From: Stutzerimonas stutzeri | GTDB taxonomy: Bacteria > Pseudomonadota > Gammaproteobacteria > Pseudomonadales > Pseudomonadaceae | DNA length: 64,000 nucleotides | Direction of reading: 5' to 3' | NCBI RefSeq assembly: GCF_024448895.1 | Contig: NZ_JAMOIC010000017.1 | Span: 1 to 64,000 of the forward strand | In this document: positions 1 through 8,773 of the stretch, in pieces | Position numbering within the stretch: position 1 is the stretch's first letter | Layout: every line of letters starts with the position of its first letter | Program-made: the position numbers and the translations under genes | The notes under the pieces: generated by a model | Told to the model about the DNA's origin: nothing | The model's input: only the letters and a program-made list of their open reading frames with translations | Databases searched by the model: none

Positions 1-3
1 AGC

Positions 4-31
4 ATTCTACAGCAGCCTTGTGTCTCGTCAA
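4..31 (-). promoter_or_regulatory. rRNA-type promoter (proximal of three)
   Basis: On the minus strand a -35 element TTGACG (31-26) and a -10 element TAGAAT (9-4) are separated by exactly 16 bp, with an A-rich stretch just upstream resembling an UP element. This is the architecture of Pseudomonas rrn promoters. Transcription would leave the window at its left edge, so the 16S gene itself is not seen; that it lies there is inferred. Confidence 0.7.
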
Positions 32-218
32 GTTGTTTTTGAAGAAGTTTTTCTTTCTTCTCAACCGCTTGCGCTTCCGGCCAACCTAGCGTCTATCGTC
101 AGCGGGAGGCGAATCATACAGCGTCAAACACCGCTGTCAACCACCTCTTTCAACCGCTTCCGATCAACCTGACCAGAGCCACCAACAGTGCCAAACCACC
201 ACCCTGTCAGCCCGGCGC

Positions 219-246
219 ATTCTACTCGAATTTGCCATCCGTGCAA
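219..246 (-). promoter_or_regulatory. rRNA-type promoter (middle of three)
   Basis: Minus-strand TTGCAC (246-241) and TAGAAT (224-219) with a 16-bp spacer, followed by a GC-rich discriminator (GCGCC). It has the same orientation and spacing as the promoters on either side. GC-rich discriminators are typical of stringently controlled stable-RNA promoters. Confidence 0.6.
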
Positions 247-315
247 GCCTTAAATTTCGCTAACTTCTTGATTTACAAGAGGTTTCGCTCAAGGCCTGCG
301 CCGGAGAAGGTGCGC

Positions 316-343
316 ATTATAGGCACTGGAAAACTCACGTCAA
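316..343 (-). promoter_or_regulatory. rRNA-type promoter (distal of three)
   Basis: Minus-strand TTGACG (343-338) and a consensus TATAAT (321-316), again with a 16-bp spacer and a GCGC discriminator. It is the closest to consensus of the three. The three promoters span about 340 bp and all read leftward out of the window. Confidence 0.7.
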
Positions 344-678
344 CGGTTTTTTAGAGATAGATCGCCCACTTCTTCCCTTATATATAGAAGGCGCTAAAAC
401 AATCCATACCAATTCCTGCCCAGCCCATTGCAAATGGCGCTCCTATACCCTGCTTCACGCGAAAGGTTCCGCGCCAGCTGCACGAGAGTAGTTAACCAGT
501 GCTCATCTTTGGCCGTTAGAAGCGCACAGATCAGCCCATGCGGCTTTAGTTGTAAACCACTTCACAGTCAGCTCCTAACACCGCGCATAGGATGCGCACC
601 TCAAGCGTGCAGGCAAGCACGACGCAATATCGAGCGCATGAAGCGCCCTGCTGAGTGGTCATGCTGCTCCAGGAACAG
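344..678. other. Intergenic region between promoter array and T6SS remnant
   Basis: No convincing gene. An AT-rich patch near 376-405 could serve as an upstream element for the distal minus-strand promoter. An open frame from 428 to 682 has no recognisable domain, no good ribosome-binding site and arginine/cysteine-rich composition typical of non-coding GC-rich DNA. Confidence 0.6.
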
Positions 679-1302
679 ATGAGTCATGGAATGACATTCT
701 CTACCAAGCTAGCAGCTCATTATTCAGCGGTAGCGAGATCCCAGATCACACCGGCATCCTTCGCAGGGGAAGATGCTCGCTATTCTGCCGAGTACGAGCT
801 GATCGAACAGGAGCTTGGCAAAGCTGCCTCGGTGCATGCTGCAAGCGCGGTGGACTGGGAGTTAGTGCGCGACGCCAGTGAGCGTCTGCTAACCACCCAG
901 ACGAAAGATCTGCGGATAGCAGCCTGGCTCACCTGGAGCGTGTATCAGTGCGACTCATTCAGCGGGCTCCACGCCGGTGTCGCCATGCTCAGCTACTTTT
1001 GCAGAGAGCACTGGGAAGAGATACATCCTAGGAAGGCTCGCACGCGCGCCGCGGCAATCAACTGGCTGGTTCCACGCATGGAGCAGGTTCTAGCTGATCA
1101 CGTGCCCATGGGTGAACAACTTCCCCTTTTTGCGCAGATCGCTCATGAGCTCCGAAGCCTGGAGGCCTGCCTCGCTGAGCATCTGGGCGCACAGGCGCCC
1201 CTTCTGTTACCTCTTTGCCGTCGTCTTGACGAGATGGTTATCCACCGCTTTGCTCAAGCCGCAGAACGAGCCAGCGGAATACGGAAAAGTCGTCGTCCTT
1301 GA
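679..1302 (+). pseudogene. tssA-like (ImpA_N domain) 5' fragment, type VI secretion
   Basis: The 207-residue product matches the N-terminal ImpA_N domain of TssA/VasJ-type proteins: an early P-x-S/F-x-G-E-D-x-R-Y segment, a DWELV element and the hallmark KDLRIAAWLT stretch, then a WEEIHP and R-x-A-A-I-x-W-L region. TssA proteins cap or prime the type VI sheath-tube in the cytoplasm and usually run 350-500 residues, so the C-terminal half is missing. Homology fades after about residue 195, where the sequence changes to that of a GH19 effector in a different frame. The start was set at ATG 679, preceded by AGGAA; an upstream GTG at 655 is also open. No other tss genes are in the window, so this is probably a stranded fragment. 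It could still encode a free N-domain. Confidence 0.65.
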
Positions 1303-2998
1303 GAAAGGGTTGCCGATCAAGGCAGGCGACCTTATTGGCTATCCCGGCTTGTACCAGAACCACGACAGCGCCGCTCAGAACATGGTCCATGTCGAACTAT
1401 TCAGCTGCGACGATATGCCTGCGTTCATTGCCCGGAGCCGAGCCTGGGCCAGCCGCTTGCCAGACGATCAGAAAACCCTACTCAAGGTCTACAAAGGCGC
1501 AAGCAAACTGATTCCGCACCGGGACGATATCAATGCCGAAAACCCACCCAAATTGGACGACAATGGCACGCAGATCGGCGTCGACCTGATCACTCCGCAG
1601 TCCTTACTGGATGGACTCCCCGCTTCGAGAAAAATCCAGGTCAAGGATGGCGCTGACAACACAATGCACTGGTGGCGGCTGGACGGCCTGTTCGCCGACG
1701 CTAACGGTAACCCTATCGACGGCTGGCTCGCCGAGCAGGAGCTGATCACTACTCGTCACAGTCCTTGGGAGTGGGAAGGCTTCCAATGCGTCGAGGAAAC
1801 CGGGACGCCCGTCGAAAAACTCGCCTACGCCTTCAATGCCAGAGGCTTGCTGAGCGCGGAACAACAGCAAAACTACCGCGCTCAGATCAACAAGGCAGAC
1901 GGTGGCCCCATCCTGACGCTCGCCCGGTTGCATGACATCATCGATACAGATAAGAACGGCAAACTGAGCTGCCGGGAAATCCGTGCTGCCCTAGCCAAAC
2001 CTTGGCAGACACAGCTGCTCGGTCAGCTGATCACCAGATATGAAAGCGAATGGTTCTGGGAAAAAAGTAAATGGGATGAGCTTGATCCGTTACTGGAGGA
2101 AGAACCTGGAACGCCGAATCTGATCTGGCAAACGGAAAAGCAGCGAATCGAGAAGCTAAGCTGGTGGAGCGATCTAGCCGAAGAACACGGGTTCGGTGGG
2201 GATGGTAAGGCTTGGCATGTACAGCCTCAGTTGTTAACAATCCTCTTTCAAACGAAACGCAAAGAGCTCATTACTCTCAAAATGCTCCAGACTGCGAGCC
2301 CTAGCATCACTGACGATTACGCTGAATCCATACTCCCGCACCTCAATAAATACGCAATATCATACAAGATAGATACGCCGCTACTTATTGCTAACTTTCT
2401 ATCTCAAGTCGGCCATGAAAGCGGCTTCAAAGTGAGATCAGAAAACTTGAGCTATTCTGCCAAGCGTATGCGCGAAGTATTTGGTTGCAAGAACAATATA
2501 CGAGGTTACGACGCGAGCACGGACGACTGCAAAATATCCCCTAGGCTAAGGCCAAAGCTATGGACAGAAGCTGCCAAATACGAGAGAAACGCAGAAAGCC
2601 TAGGCAACTATGTTTACGCTGGCCGAAATGGTAACGGTGATGAAGAAAGCCGCGACGGATACAAGTACCGTGGCCGAGGGATTATTCAGCTTACCGGCAA
2701 AAACAACTACATCGCCTATACTCGAATACATAATGAAAAAAACGCACAGGACCACCAAGATTTTGTGAGCAATCCAGACTTGGTTACCAGCAACCTTGAA
2801 TATGGAATTGAGTCCGCCTTTGTCTGGTGGGAAATGAATGATTTGAATAAGAAAATACTGAAGTCTTACAGCGCAAGGACTGAGGCTAATATCACCGCTC
2901 ACGTCGCGGACGTTTCCACAATCGTGAACGGCGGGACTATCGGACTACCCGAACGCGTCGAGCTCTTCGAATCGCTCCGGGGACTTTCTGAGATATGA
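1112..2998 (+). CDS. GH19 muralytic type VI effector, 5'-truncated
   Basis: The frame encodes, from about residue 52, the C-terminal part of a long Pseudomonas effector family. First comes the tail of a domain with the motif KAGDLIGYPGLYQ, then an EF-hand loop (D-x-D-x-N-G-x-L-x-x-x-E, about residues 277-288), then a GH19 lysozyme/chitinase-like domain with GHESGF (likely catalytic Glu436) and YRGRGIIQLTG. GH19 effectors cut peptidoglycan glycan strands in the periplasm of target cells. The first ~50 residues (from GTG 1112) are tssA read out of frame and are not homologous. The first internal in-frame ATG is at 1382. I infer a deletion fused tssA to this gene and removed the effector's N-terminal region, so the product may be inactive or not delivered. 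It overlaps the next gene by 4 bp (ATGA). Confidence 0.7.
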   Translation: MNNFPFLRRSLMSSEAWRPASLSIWAHRRPFCYLFAVVLTRWLSTALLKPQNEPAEYGKVVVLEKGLPIKAGDLIGYPGLYQNHDSAAQNMVHVELFSCDDMPAFIARSRAWASRLPDDQKTLLKVYKGASKLIPHRDDINAENPPKLDDNGTQIGVDLITPQSLLDGLPASRKIQVKDGADNTMHWWRLDGLFADANGNPIDGWLAEQELITTRHSPWEWEGFQCVEETGTPVEKLAYAFNARGLLSAEQQQNYRAQINKADGGPILTLARLHDIIDTDKNGKLSCREIRAALAKPWQTQLLGQLITRYESEWFWEKSKWDELDPLLEEEPGTPNLIWQTEKQRIEKLSWWSDLAEEHGFGGDGKAWHVQPQLLTILFQTKRKELITLKMLQTASPSITDDYAESILPHLNKYAISYKIDTPLLIANFLSQVGHESGFKVRSENLSYSAKRMREVFGCKNNIRGYDASTDDCKISPRLRPKLWTEAAKYERNAESLGNYVYAGRNGNGDEESRDGYKYRGRGIIQLTGKNNYIAYTRIHNEKNAQDHQDFVSNPDLVTSNLEYGIESAFVWWEMNDLNKKILKSYSARTEANITAHVADVSTIVNGGTIGLPERVELFESLRGLSEI

Positions 2999-3879
2999 AC
3001 TTTCTTAAGTCACTAATAATTTCGATCCTCATCGTTAATACCTCTGTAGCCGAAGAGCTATTCAAGCACTTATCACCAAGTTTCTTAGGAAGCCATGAGA
3101 TACACTTTTCTTACACCGCTACCGGTGGCGAAGAAAAGGCCTTACTAGCTGAATTGCTTAAGGAAGATGGGCAACGCATGACCATTCCAGTGCGATGCGA
3201 GCCGGAGGGAGGAGAACCGTCGCTTAGTAGTTCCTACTCGCTCGCGTTACCCGACGGGCCTAATGCGTTAGTTATTACCTGCGCTTATGACCTGGACCAC
3301 AGTGGTTTAGGATTAAAAGGAACGCAATATATCAGCTACGTGCTTAAGGAGGCTTCTGAATCAATCGAAAGAATGGAAACGCTTGAGCATCTTATCTCTG
3401 GCTACGAGGGAACCGCGGAAGAAAAACAAAGGCAATATTACTTTTACCCAACAAGCGAACTGGCCAAACAAAAGCTGAAAGATGGAAAAATTGACTCCCC
3501 AAAACTTATTCACCAAATAATTCTTACCAGGCTGGCAAGCCGCGACTATGAAGCGATCAGAACTTACGTCTCTAATACACACGTTGAGGAAATAATCAGA
3601 AAGCCCCCATCCGCTGAACGCAACATTTCGATCTATAACGACATCGGTTATGCATTAGCTGAAGCGAGCGAGTTTGATCTAGCTCTTTGCGTGCTTCGAA
3701 ACCTAGAAGAAATATCGCCTGAACGCACTGTACTCATGCTGAATTTAGCTGACGTCCTTTGGGAGAAAGGACTTCAAGAGGAGGCGAAACCTTACTACCA
3801 CAAGTATTTTTCAAAAATGGAAAATATTGGAAAGAAGAGACTAGTGCCCATGAGGGTTATGTCACGATTAGCAAAGTAG
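2995..3879 (+). CDS. Probable periplasmic immunity protein for the GH19 effector
   Basis: A 294-residue protein with an N-terminal signal peptide (lysine, hydrophobic core, Ala at about 19). It starts inside the effector stop codon (ATGA), the tight coupling typical of effector-immunity pairs. The N-terminal half looks beta-rich with two or three cysteines that could form disulfides. The C-terminal third has helical repeats resembling tetratricopeptides (around residues 205-275). I do not recognise a named family; the function is inferred from position, export signal and the periplasmic target of the neighbour. The gene is clearly more AT-rich than its surroundings, which suggests horizontal acquisition with the effector. 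Confidence 0.65.
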   Translation: MNFLKSLIISILIVNTSVAEELFKHLSPSFLGSHEIHFSYTATGGEEKALLAELLKEDGQRMTIPVRCEPEGGEPSLSSSYSLALPDGPNALVITCAYDLDHSGLGLKGTQYISYVLKEASESIERMETLEHLISGYEGTAEEKQRQYYFYPTSELAKQKLKDGKIDSPKLIHQIILTRLASRDYEAIRTYVSNTHVEEIIRKPPSAERNISIYNDIGYALAEASEFDLALCVLRNLEEISPERTVLMLNLADVLWEKGLQEEAKPYYHKYFSKMENIGKKRLVPMRVMSRLAK

Positions 3880-4096
3880 CATCATGTTGAATAAATCAAC
3901 ATTCGCTCACGTACCGGATTCAGCTCGATATCGTAAGAGCAGGCAAGCAAGCTGGTGTCTGTTTGTACGACGCTAGACTTTTACGGCTCTCCCACGGCGT
4001 ACCCGAACGCACCTTCTAGCTAATCTCAGGCCAACTCGCACGAGCAGTCAACCCTTCATTAGTTGGCCTAGCCGAAAGCGCTCAGGCGATTTTTAT
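3880..4096. other. Intergenic, two inverted repeats
   Basis: No gene seen. ATGTTGA / TCAACAT arms (3884-3902, 5-nt loop) lie just after the immunity gene and could end transcription, although no T-run follows. A second pair, AGGCCAACT / AGTTGGCCT (4028-4036 and 4061-4069), flanks 24 bp. Neither could be linked to a known element. Confidence 0.4.
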
Positions 4097-5122
4097 TTAT
4101 AACTGTCCGGTATCCCGCAGTGAGTTCCTGATTTCAGCTTCGTCCCAATCGGCCGTTTCACCAAGTCGCCTCGATATCCACGCCCTACTGTATGCAAGAA
4201 CGTGCGCGGCCGTCTTGGTCGGAAAATGAATGAACCCATGCGGGCAATGAGGCAGCAGGTGCACCTCGACAGGCGCCGATGTGTTCCACCGAGCAGCGAT
4301 CTCGAGGGTGTCGTCTCGGAGAGGGTCCAGTTCACCAGCAAACATAAGCGCCGGAGGCAAACCCTCAAAATCCCCATACAGCGGTGACAAGGGTGGCTGC
4401 TGGCGTTCCTGATCGGTCAAGTCTGGCGTGAGCATGCGAAACGCCTCGACCATTCCCGGACCATCCAGCACCAGTGTTTCAGGCGGTGCCGTACGAACGC
4501 TCGCCGTTCCCGTCAGATCGTAGACGCCGTAATACAGAACCGTGCCCCGCACCCGCTGAAGCAGGTCCGGCCAGCGCTTTAGCGCAAGCAAGGTGGCGGC
4601 GGCAAGATGCCCGCCGGCCGACTCACCCACGACGATCACGGGTAGACCCGCGAACTCTTCACAGCTGTCGCTCAGTAGCCAACGCGCCGCAGACAGGCAG
4701 TCCTCCATCAGCCCTTCAACAGGCGTCGACACGGCCAGCCGATAATCGACCGAGACGACCGTGACGCTGCACGCGTCGACGATGGCAATGTTCATATCAT
4801 CATTCATCTGGGCATTGCCAATCACCCATCCGCCGCCGTGGATGTCCAGCACCACGCCTTTGGCTTTTCCCCTCGGCCTGATTATCCGTACTGCCACGGG
4901 CGCACCGGGCATGCCAACCACACGGCTTTCAGCCTCAAGCCCATGCTTGCGCAACTTATTCCCCCCGCCGATCTGGCTGGCTCGCAATAAGGCCTGAATT
5001 AAACGAGGCGTGATGCGGTTGCGGATTCGAAAGCGCGGCAAGCGGGCAAGCTTTCGGTTAAAGCGCTGCACTTGCGCGATATCTTCGCTGCCAGACCAGG
5101 GTCCATTGATATTCAACTTCAT
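4097..5122 (-). CDS. Alpha/beta hydrolase, HSL-family esterase
   Basis: A 341-residue alpha/beta-hydrolase-3 protein of the hormone-sensitive lipase (bacterial family IV) type. Visible motifs are the oxyanion-hole HGGGW (95-99), the nucleophile elbow GESAGG with Ser168, the acid Asp266 in GELDPL and the base His295 in PHGF. Such enzymes hydrolyse short- to medium-chain carboxylic esters in the cytoplasm; the natural substrate cannot be told from sequence. There is no signal peptide. It is separated from neighbours on both sides and appears to be a single-gene unit. All catalytic residues are present, so it is probably active. Confidence 0.85.
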   Translation of the reverse strand: MKLNINGPWSGSEDIAQVQRFNRKLARLPRFRIRNRITPRLIQALLRASQIGGGNKLRKHGLEAESRVVGMPGAPVAVRIIRPRGKAKGVVLDIHGGGWVIGNAQMNDDMNIAIVDACSVTVVSVDYRLAVSTPVEGLMEDCLSAARWLLSDSCEEFAGLPVIVVGESAGGHLAAATLLALKRWPDLLQRVRGTVLYYGVYDLTGTASVRTAPPETLVLDGPGMVEAFRMLTPDLTDQERQQPPLSPLYGDFEGLPPALMFAGELDPLRDDTLEIAARWNTSAPVEVHLLPHCPHGFIHFPTKTAAHVLAYSRAWISRRLGETADWDEAEIRNSLRDTGQL

Positions 5123-5437
5123 GCTCCGTTCTCAGGATTACGCGACCACCCAGATCGGCGGTTTCGCCAAGTCAGCGGGCGAGCGAATGAGCCTTGATGA
5201 TTGCCGAATGTGTACCGATGGGCGTCAAGCTGGTGGGCTGAAGGCCACCCTACGTAGATGTACGATAAGCGTTTTGCCTGATGATGCTTCGCTTGCCTCA
5301 CGAATGAGATCGGCCTTCTTCTCCCTCACTAATGGAGCACTCGCTGCGCATGCCGAGCACTGCCACACTCCCCGCGGTTGATCCGCTCGCGATGTTGTTC
5401 CCATACTCCCATCATTGCCGTAAGCCCGGGGAGTCCG
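5123..5437. other. Intergenic region upstream of tldD-like gene
   Basis: Divergent spacer of about 315 bp between the esterase and the tldD-like gene. It contains one REP-like element (5232-5253) and a GGGGAG ribosome-binding site for the tldD-like start at 5438. No promoter could be picked with confidence. Confidence 0.5.
5232..5253. repeat. REP-like element
   Basis: The segment begins GGTGGGCTGAAGG and ends CCACCCTAC, an imperfect palindrome. The same core recurs at 59752-59825 in both orientations and, in a diverged form, at 24623-24892. This marks it as one copy of a dispersed extragenic palindrome family. Confidence 0.6.
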
Positions 5438-6880
5438 ATGTTCGCCTTCAGCGAAACACTGCAACGCCGCTTCACCGCCTTGCACTCGACAGCAGACTTC
5501 TGGTCGCTGCGCCATGTGCAGGAAACCACCGAGCGCTACCGGGTGCGCCGCAACGTCGCGCTGGCGCCGTCGTTCAGCGACGATGCCGGCGCCATGCTCA
5601 GCGTGCATATCGCTGGCGTGGAAGCCTATGCAGCGACCAGTGATCTCAGCCAGGCCGGGCTGCAAGCGGCACTCGACAAGGCCGAGCAGCTCGCCCGCCA
5701 ACTGGCGGGTCGCAACCTGCTCGATGTGCACGCGCTGCCGGTGCCCCAGGAGCAGGCCGACGATGTCATGCCGGGCTACGAGCGATCGCTGGCCAGCCCA
5801 GCTCACTGGTATGAACTACTCGCGGCGGAGTCCGCTCGGGTGCCGAGGGATGAACGCCTGGTGGACTGGTACGCTGGACTGACCTTCACCGCCACCGAGC
5901 AGATCTACCTCAACAGCGACGGCGCCCGGTTGCGCCGTGCCCAGCACTACGTGTTCCCACAACTGGGCGTGACCGCCAGCGACGGCGCCGACAGCCAGAG
6001 CCGCAGTTTTGGCGGCACTCATATGGCTCGCCAGGGCGGCGCCGAGGTGATCGATCAACTGGGGTTGGTCGGCACCGCTACACGTATCGCCGACGAGGCG
6101 CTGCAGCTGTTGCTGGCGCCCAACACGCCGAGCGGCCACCGTGACCTGCTGCTGATGCCGGATCAGATGATCCTGCAGATCCACGAGTCCATTGGCCATC
6201 CGCTGGAGCTGGATCGCATCCTCGGCGACGAGCGCAATTTCGCCGGCACCAGCTTTATCCGTCAGGAAGATTTCGGCCAGTACCGCTACGGCTCGCCGTT
6301 GCTCAACGTGACCTTCGACCCGACAGTGCCGGGCGAGCTGGCCAGCTACAGCCATGACGACGACGGCACCCCGGCGCAGCGCGACTACCTGATCCGCGAG
6401 GGCATTCTGCAGCGACCGCTCGGTGGCGCGCTGTCGCAATGGCGCAGCGGCCTGGATGGTGTGGCCAACAGCCGCGCCTGCAGTTGGAACCGGCCGACCC
6501 TCGACCGCATGGCCAACCTTAATATCGAGCCCGGCACGAAACCGCTGGGCGAGCTGATCGGCGACGTCGAGCGCGGCATTCTGATGAGCAACAACCGCTC
6601 CTGGTCAATCGACGACGCGCGCAACAAATTCCAGTTCGGTTGCGAGTGGGGCCAGCTGATCGAGAACGGCGAACTCAAGGGTGTGGTGAAAAACCCCAAC
6701 TACCGCGGCATCTCCGCGCGGTTCTGGCGCAACCTCAAAGCCGTCGGTGATGCCAGTACCTTCGAAGTGCTGGGCACGCCGTATTGCGGCAAGGGCGAAC
6801 CCAATCAGGTGATCCGCGTCGGCCATGCCACGCCGGCCTGCGTGTTCGCCGATATCGATGTATTTGGAGGGGCCGCCTGA
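5438..6880 (+). CDS. TldD-like metalloprotease of the TldD/PmbA family
   Basis: 480 residues. The protein carries the TldD zinc signature H-E-x-x-G-H followed by P-L-E (HESIGHPLE) in the middle and, towards the C-terminus, glycine-rich segments shared with TldD. In Escherichia coli TldD and PmbA (TldE) form a heterodimeric protease that processes the microcin B17 precursor and degrades CcdA; TldD carries the metal site. The next gene starts within this gene's stop codon, so the pair is co-translated. The start is ATG 5438 with a GGGGAG site; a longer open frame from 5378 has no homology in its first 20 residues. The substrate here is unknown, and the divergence from canonical TldD suggests a second, specialised copy in this genome. 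Confidence 0.85.
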   Translation: MFAFSETLQRRFTALHSTADFWSLRHVQETTERYRVRRNVALAPSFSDDAGAMLSVHIAGVEAYAATSDLSQAGLQAALDKAEQLARQLAGRNLLDVHALPVPQEQADDVMPGYERSLASPAHWYELLAAESARVPRDERLVDWYAGLTFTATEQIYLNSDGARLRRAQHYVFPQLGVTASDGADSQSRSFGGTHMARQGGAEVIDQLGLVGTATRIADEALQLLLAPNTPSGHRDLLLMPDQMILQIHESIGHPLELDRILGDERNFAGTSFIRQEDFGQYRYGSPLLNVTFDPTVPGELASYSHDDDGTPAQRDYLIREGILQRPLGGALSQWRSGLDGVANSRACSWNRPTLDRMANLNIEPGTKPLGELIGDVERGILMSNNRSWSIDDARNKFQFGCEWGQLIENGELKGVVKNPNYRGISARFWRNLKAVGDASTFEVLGTPYCGKGEPNQVIRVGHATPACVFADIDVFGGAA

Positions 6881-8199
6881 TGGACGCACGTCGACACTTC
6901 GAGGTGCTGCTCGCCCACCTTGAGAACCAGATACAGGCTGGCGAAGGTTTTACGCTGGAATATCAGTCCGAGGCCTCGGACTTCATTCGCTTCAACCATG
7001 CCCGCGTGCGCCAGGCCGGCCAGGTGCAGCAGGCATACGCCACCCTGGCGCTGTATCAGGGCGAGCGGCACGGCGAGTTCGAGCTGGCACTCAGCGGGGT
7101 GAGCGAGGATGACCAGCTGCGGCTCGACCAGGCGGTGCAGCGCCTGCGAGCGGTGTTGCCGACCCTGGCCGATGATCCGTACCTGCGCCTGAATCGCGAG
7201 GCGTGGCGCAGTGAAACCGCGGCCGGCGATACGACGCAGAACAGCGCCGCCGCCATCGCGCAGACTGTCGAGGCGTCGGCCGGGCTGGATCTGGTCGGAT
7301 TCTATGCTGCGGGCCCGCAGTACCAGGGTTTTGCCAGTTCCTGGGGCGCGTTCGGCTGGCATGCAGCGAGCAGCTTCAATTTCGAATTCAGCCTGTTCCA
7401 TGAAAACGGTCAGGCGGTGAAAAGCTGCTATGCCGGTGAGCGCTGGGATGCGCAGGCCTTCGCCAGCAAATTGGCCTTTGCCCGGGAGCAGCTCGAGCAT
7501 CTGGGCAAGCCCGCCCATCAGCTGAAACCCGGCGCATACCGCGCGTACCTCACGCCCGTGGCGCTGGAAGAATTGTTCAGCCTGTTCGCCTGGGGTTTTT
7601 CCGCCCAGGCGCTGGCCACCGGCAGCAGCCCGTTGCAGCGGTTGTTCGCCGGCAGCGCTAGCCTGAGCGAGAAGGTAGCGTTGGAAGAACGTATCGAAGG
7701 TGGGCTTGCGCCGGCCTTCACCCCTGAGGGGCCGCGCCAGCCGTTGCGGCTGTTGAGCGCAGGCCAACCGGTTGAGCGCCTGGTCAGCTCACGCAGCGCC
7801 GCCGAATACGGGCTGCTCGCCAACGGTGCAGGGAGTGGCGAATACCCCCTGTCGCTGCGCATGCATGGCGGTGAACTGGACGAGCGTGAGATTCTCCAGC
7901 GCCTCGGTACCGGGCTGTACATTGGCAACCTCTGGTACGGCAACTTCTCCGACCTGCCGGCCGGACGCCTGACCGGGATGACCCGCTTCGCTACCTTCTG
8001 GGTCGAGGATGGCCGCATCCAGGCGCCGGTCAACACTATGCGCTTCGACGATTCGCTGTTCGATTTCCTCGGCCCGAATCTGCAAGCCCTGACCCGCGAG
8101 CCGGAGCTGCTGCTGCCCAACGGCACCTATGGCGCACGGCAAACCGGCTCGATGGCGCTGCCGGGTGCGTTGCTGTCGCGGTTTACCTTGACCTTGTGA
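6880..8199 (+). CDS. PmbA/TldE-like partner protein
   Basis: 439 residues of the PmbA_TldD family without an HExxxH motif, as expected for the non-catalytic TldE-type subunit. The C-terminal part has the typical glycine-rich run around L-x-x-G-L-Y-I-G-N-L-W-Y-G-N-F and an R-x-T-G-M-x-R-x-A-T-F-W element. Its ATG at 6880 shares a base with the TGA of the upstream tldD-like gene, which implies translational coupling and equal dosage. Together they probably form a cytoplasmic heterodimeric protease. No precursor peptide gene or modification enzyme is visible next to it, so the target is unknown. Confidence 0.82.
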   Translation: MDARRHFEVLLAHLENQIQAGEGFTLEYQSEASDFIRFNHARVRQAGQVQQAYATLALYQGERHGEFELALSGVSEDDQLRLDQAVQRLRAVLPTLADDPYLRLNREAWRSETAAGDTTQNSAAAIAQTVEASAGLDLVGFYAAGPQYQGFASSWGAFGWHAASSFNFEFSLFHENGQAVKSCYAGERWDAQAFASKLAFAREQLEHLGKPAHQLKPGAYRAYLTPVALEELFSLFAWGFSAQALATGSSPLQRLFAGSASLSEKVALEERIEGGLAPAFTPEGPRQPLRLLSAGQPVERLVSSRSAAEYGLLANGAGSGEYPLSLRMHGGELDEREILQRLGTGLYIGNLWYGNFSDLPAGRLTGMTRFATFWVEDGRIQAPVNTMRFDDSLFDFLGPNLQALTREPELLLPNGTYGARQTGSMALPGALLSRFTLTL

Positions 8200-8276
8200 T
8201 GCGCCTAGCCCAATAGCCCCAGCTCGGATTACCGAGCAACTCGAGCCGGGCCGTTAAGAACGAGCAGCGTGCAACG

Positions 8277-8738
8277 TCAATTACTCGCGCGCTGCTTGGT
8301 CGAATCCAGCTCGGACTTCTTAGCGGTGGTGATTTCGGTGATCCTTGCGGACTTCTCGATGGCGAAATCGAACACGTCCTGCATCTTCGCAATGGCTTCG
8401 GTCGAGGTACCGTTCAAGCCGCCGTCAGCAGCCCAGTCGAAGTTCCAGACGCCAGACAGGCTGTCCGCCCCGGCGACATCATGGGTCTCTATAGCGGTGA
8501 AGACGTCCGGGTAGCGCTGCAGATACTGGGCCGCGACCGAGACCTCTGCCGGGACCTTGCCCGATCCGTTCTCGGCCAGCTTCGCCAGCTCCTGCCCGGT
8601 GATTGCGGATTTGCCTTCCTGCCGAAGATAGTCGGCAATGATCTTGCTCGACTTGGCGATGTTCAACTTGTCGTCGAACAGTGAGGTAGAGGTGTTCTGA
8701 GGCGTTGTATTGCCTTTGGTGGGGGTTACTGTGGACAT
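8277..8738 (-). CDS. HrpF/NolX-repeat-like small protein
   Basis: 153 residues with a Ser/Thr/Asn-rich, low-complexity N-terminus (first ~20 residues) and no cleavable signal peptide. It then has a segment of the form V-P-x-E-V-x-x-A-A-x-Y-L-x-x-x-P-D-V-F-x-x-I-E-T. That pattern resembles the repeat found in HrpF/NolX-type translocon proteins of plant-associated type III systems. No secretion genes are adjacent, so a role in secretion is only a suggestion from sequence resemblance. The start ATG 8738 has AGGAA nine bases upstream, and a perfect 12-bp palindrome lies 36 bp upstream. The gene is convergent with the pmbA-like gene and appears monocistronic. Confidence 0.6.
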   Translation of the reverse strand: MSTVTPTKGNTTPQNTSTSLFDDKLNIAKSSKIIADYLRQEGKSAITGQELAKLAENGSGKVPAEVSVAAQYLQRYPDVFTAIETHDVAGADSLSGVWNFDWAADGGLNGTSTEAIAKMQDVFDFAIEKSARITEITTAKKSELDSTKQRASN

Positions 8739-8773
8739 AGGCTCTGCTTCCTGTAGAGGTTAGACACACCACA

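Noticed and set aside
428-682. Small open frame left of the tssA fragment
   Set aside because: No domain, no Shine-Dalgarno, and composition like translated non-coding DNA.
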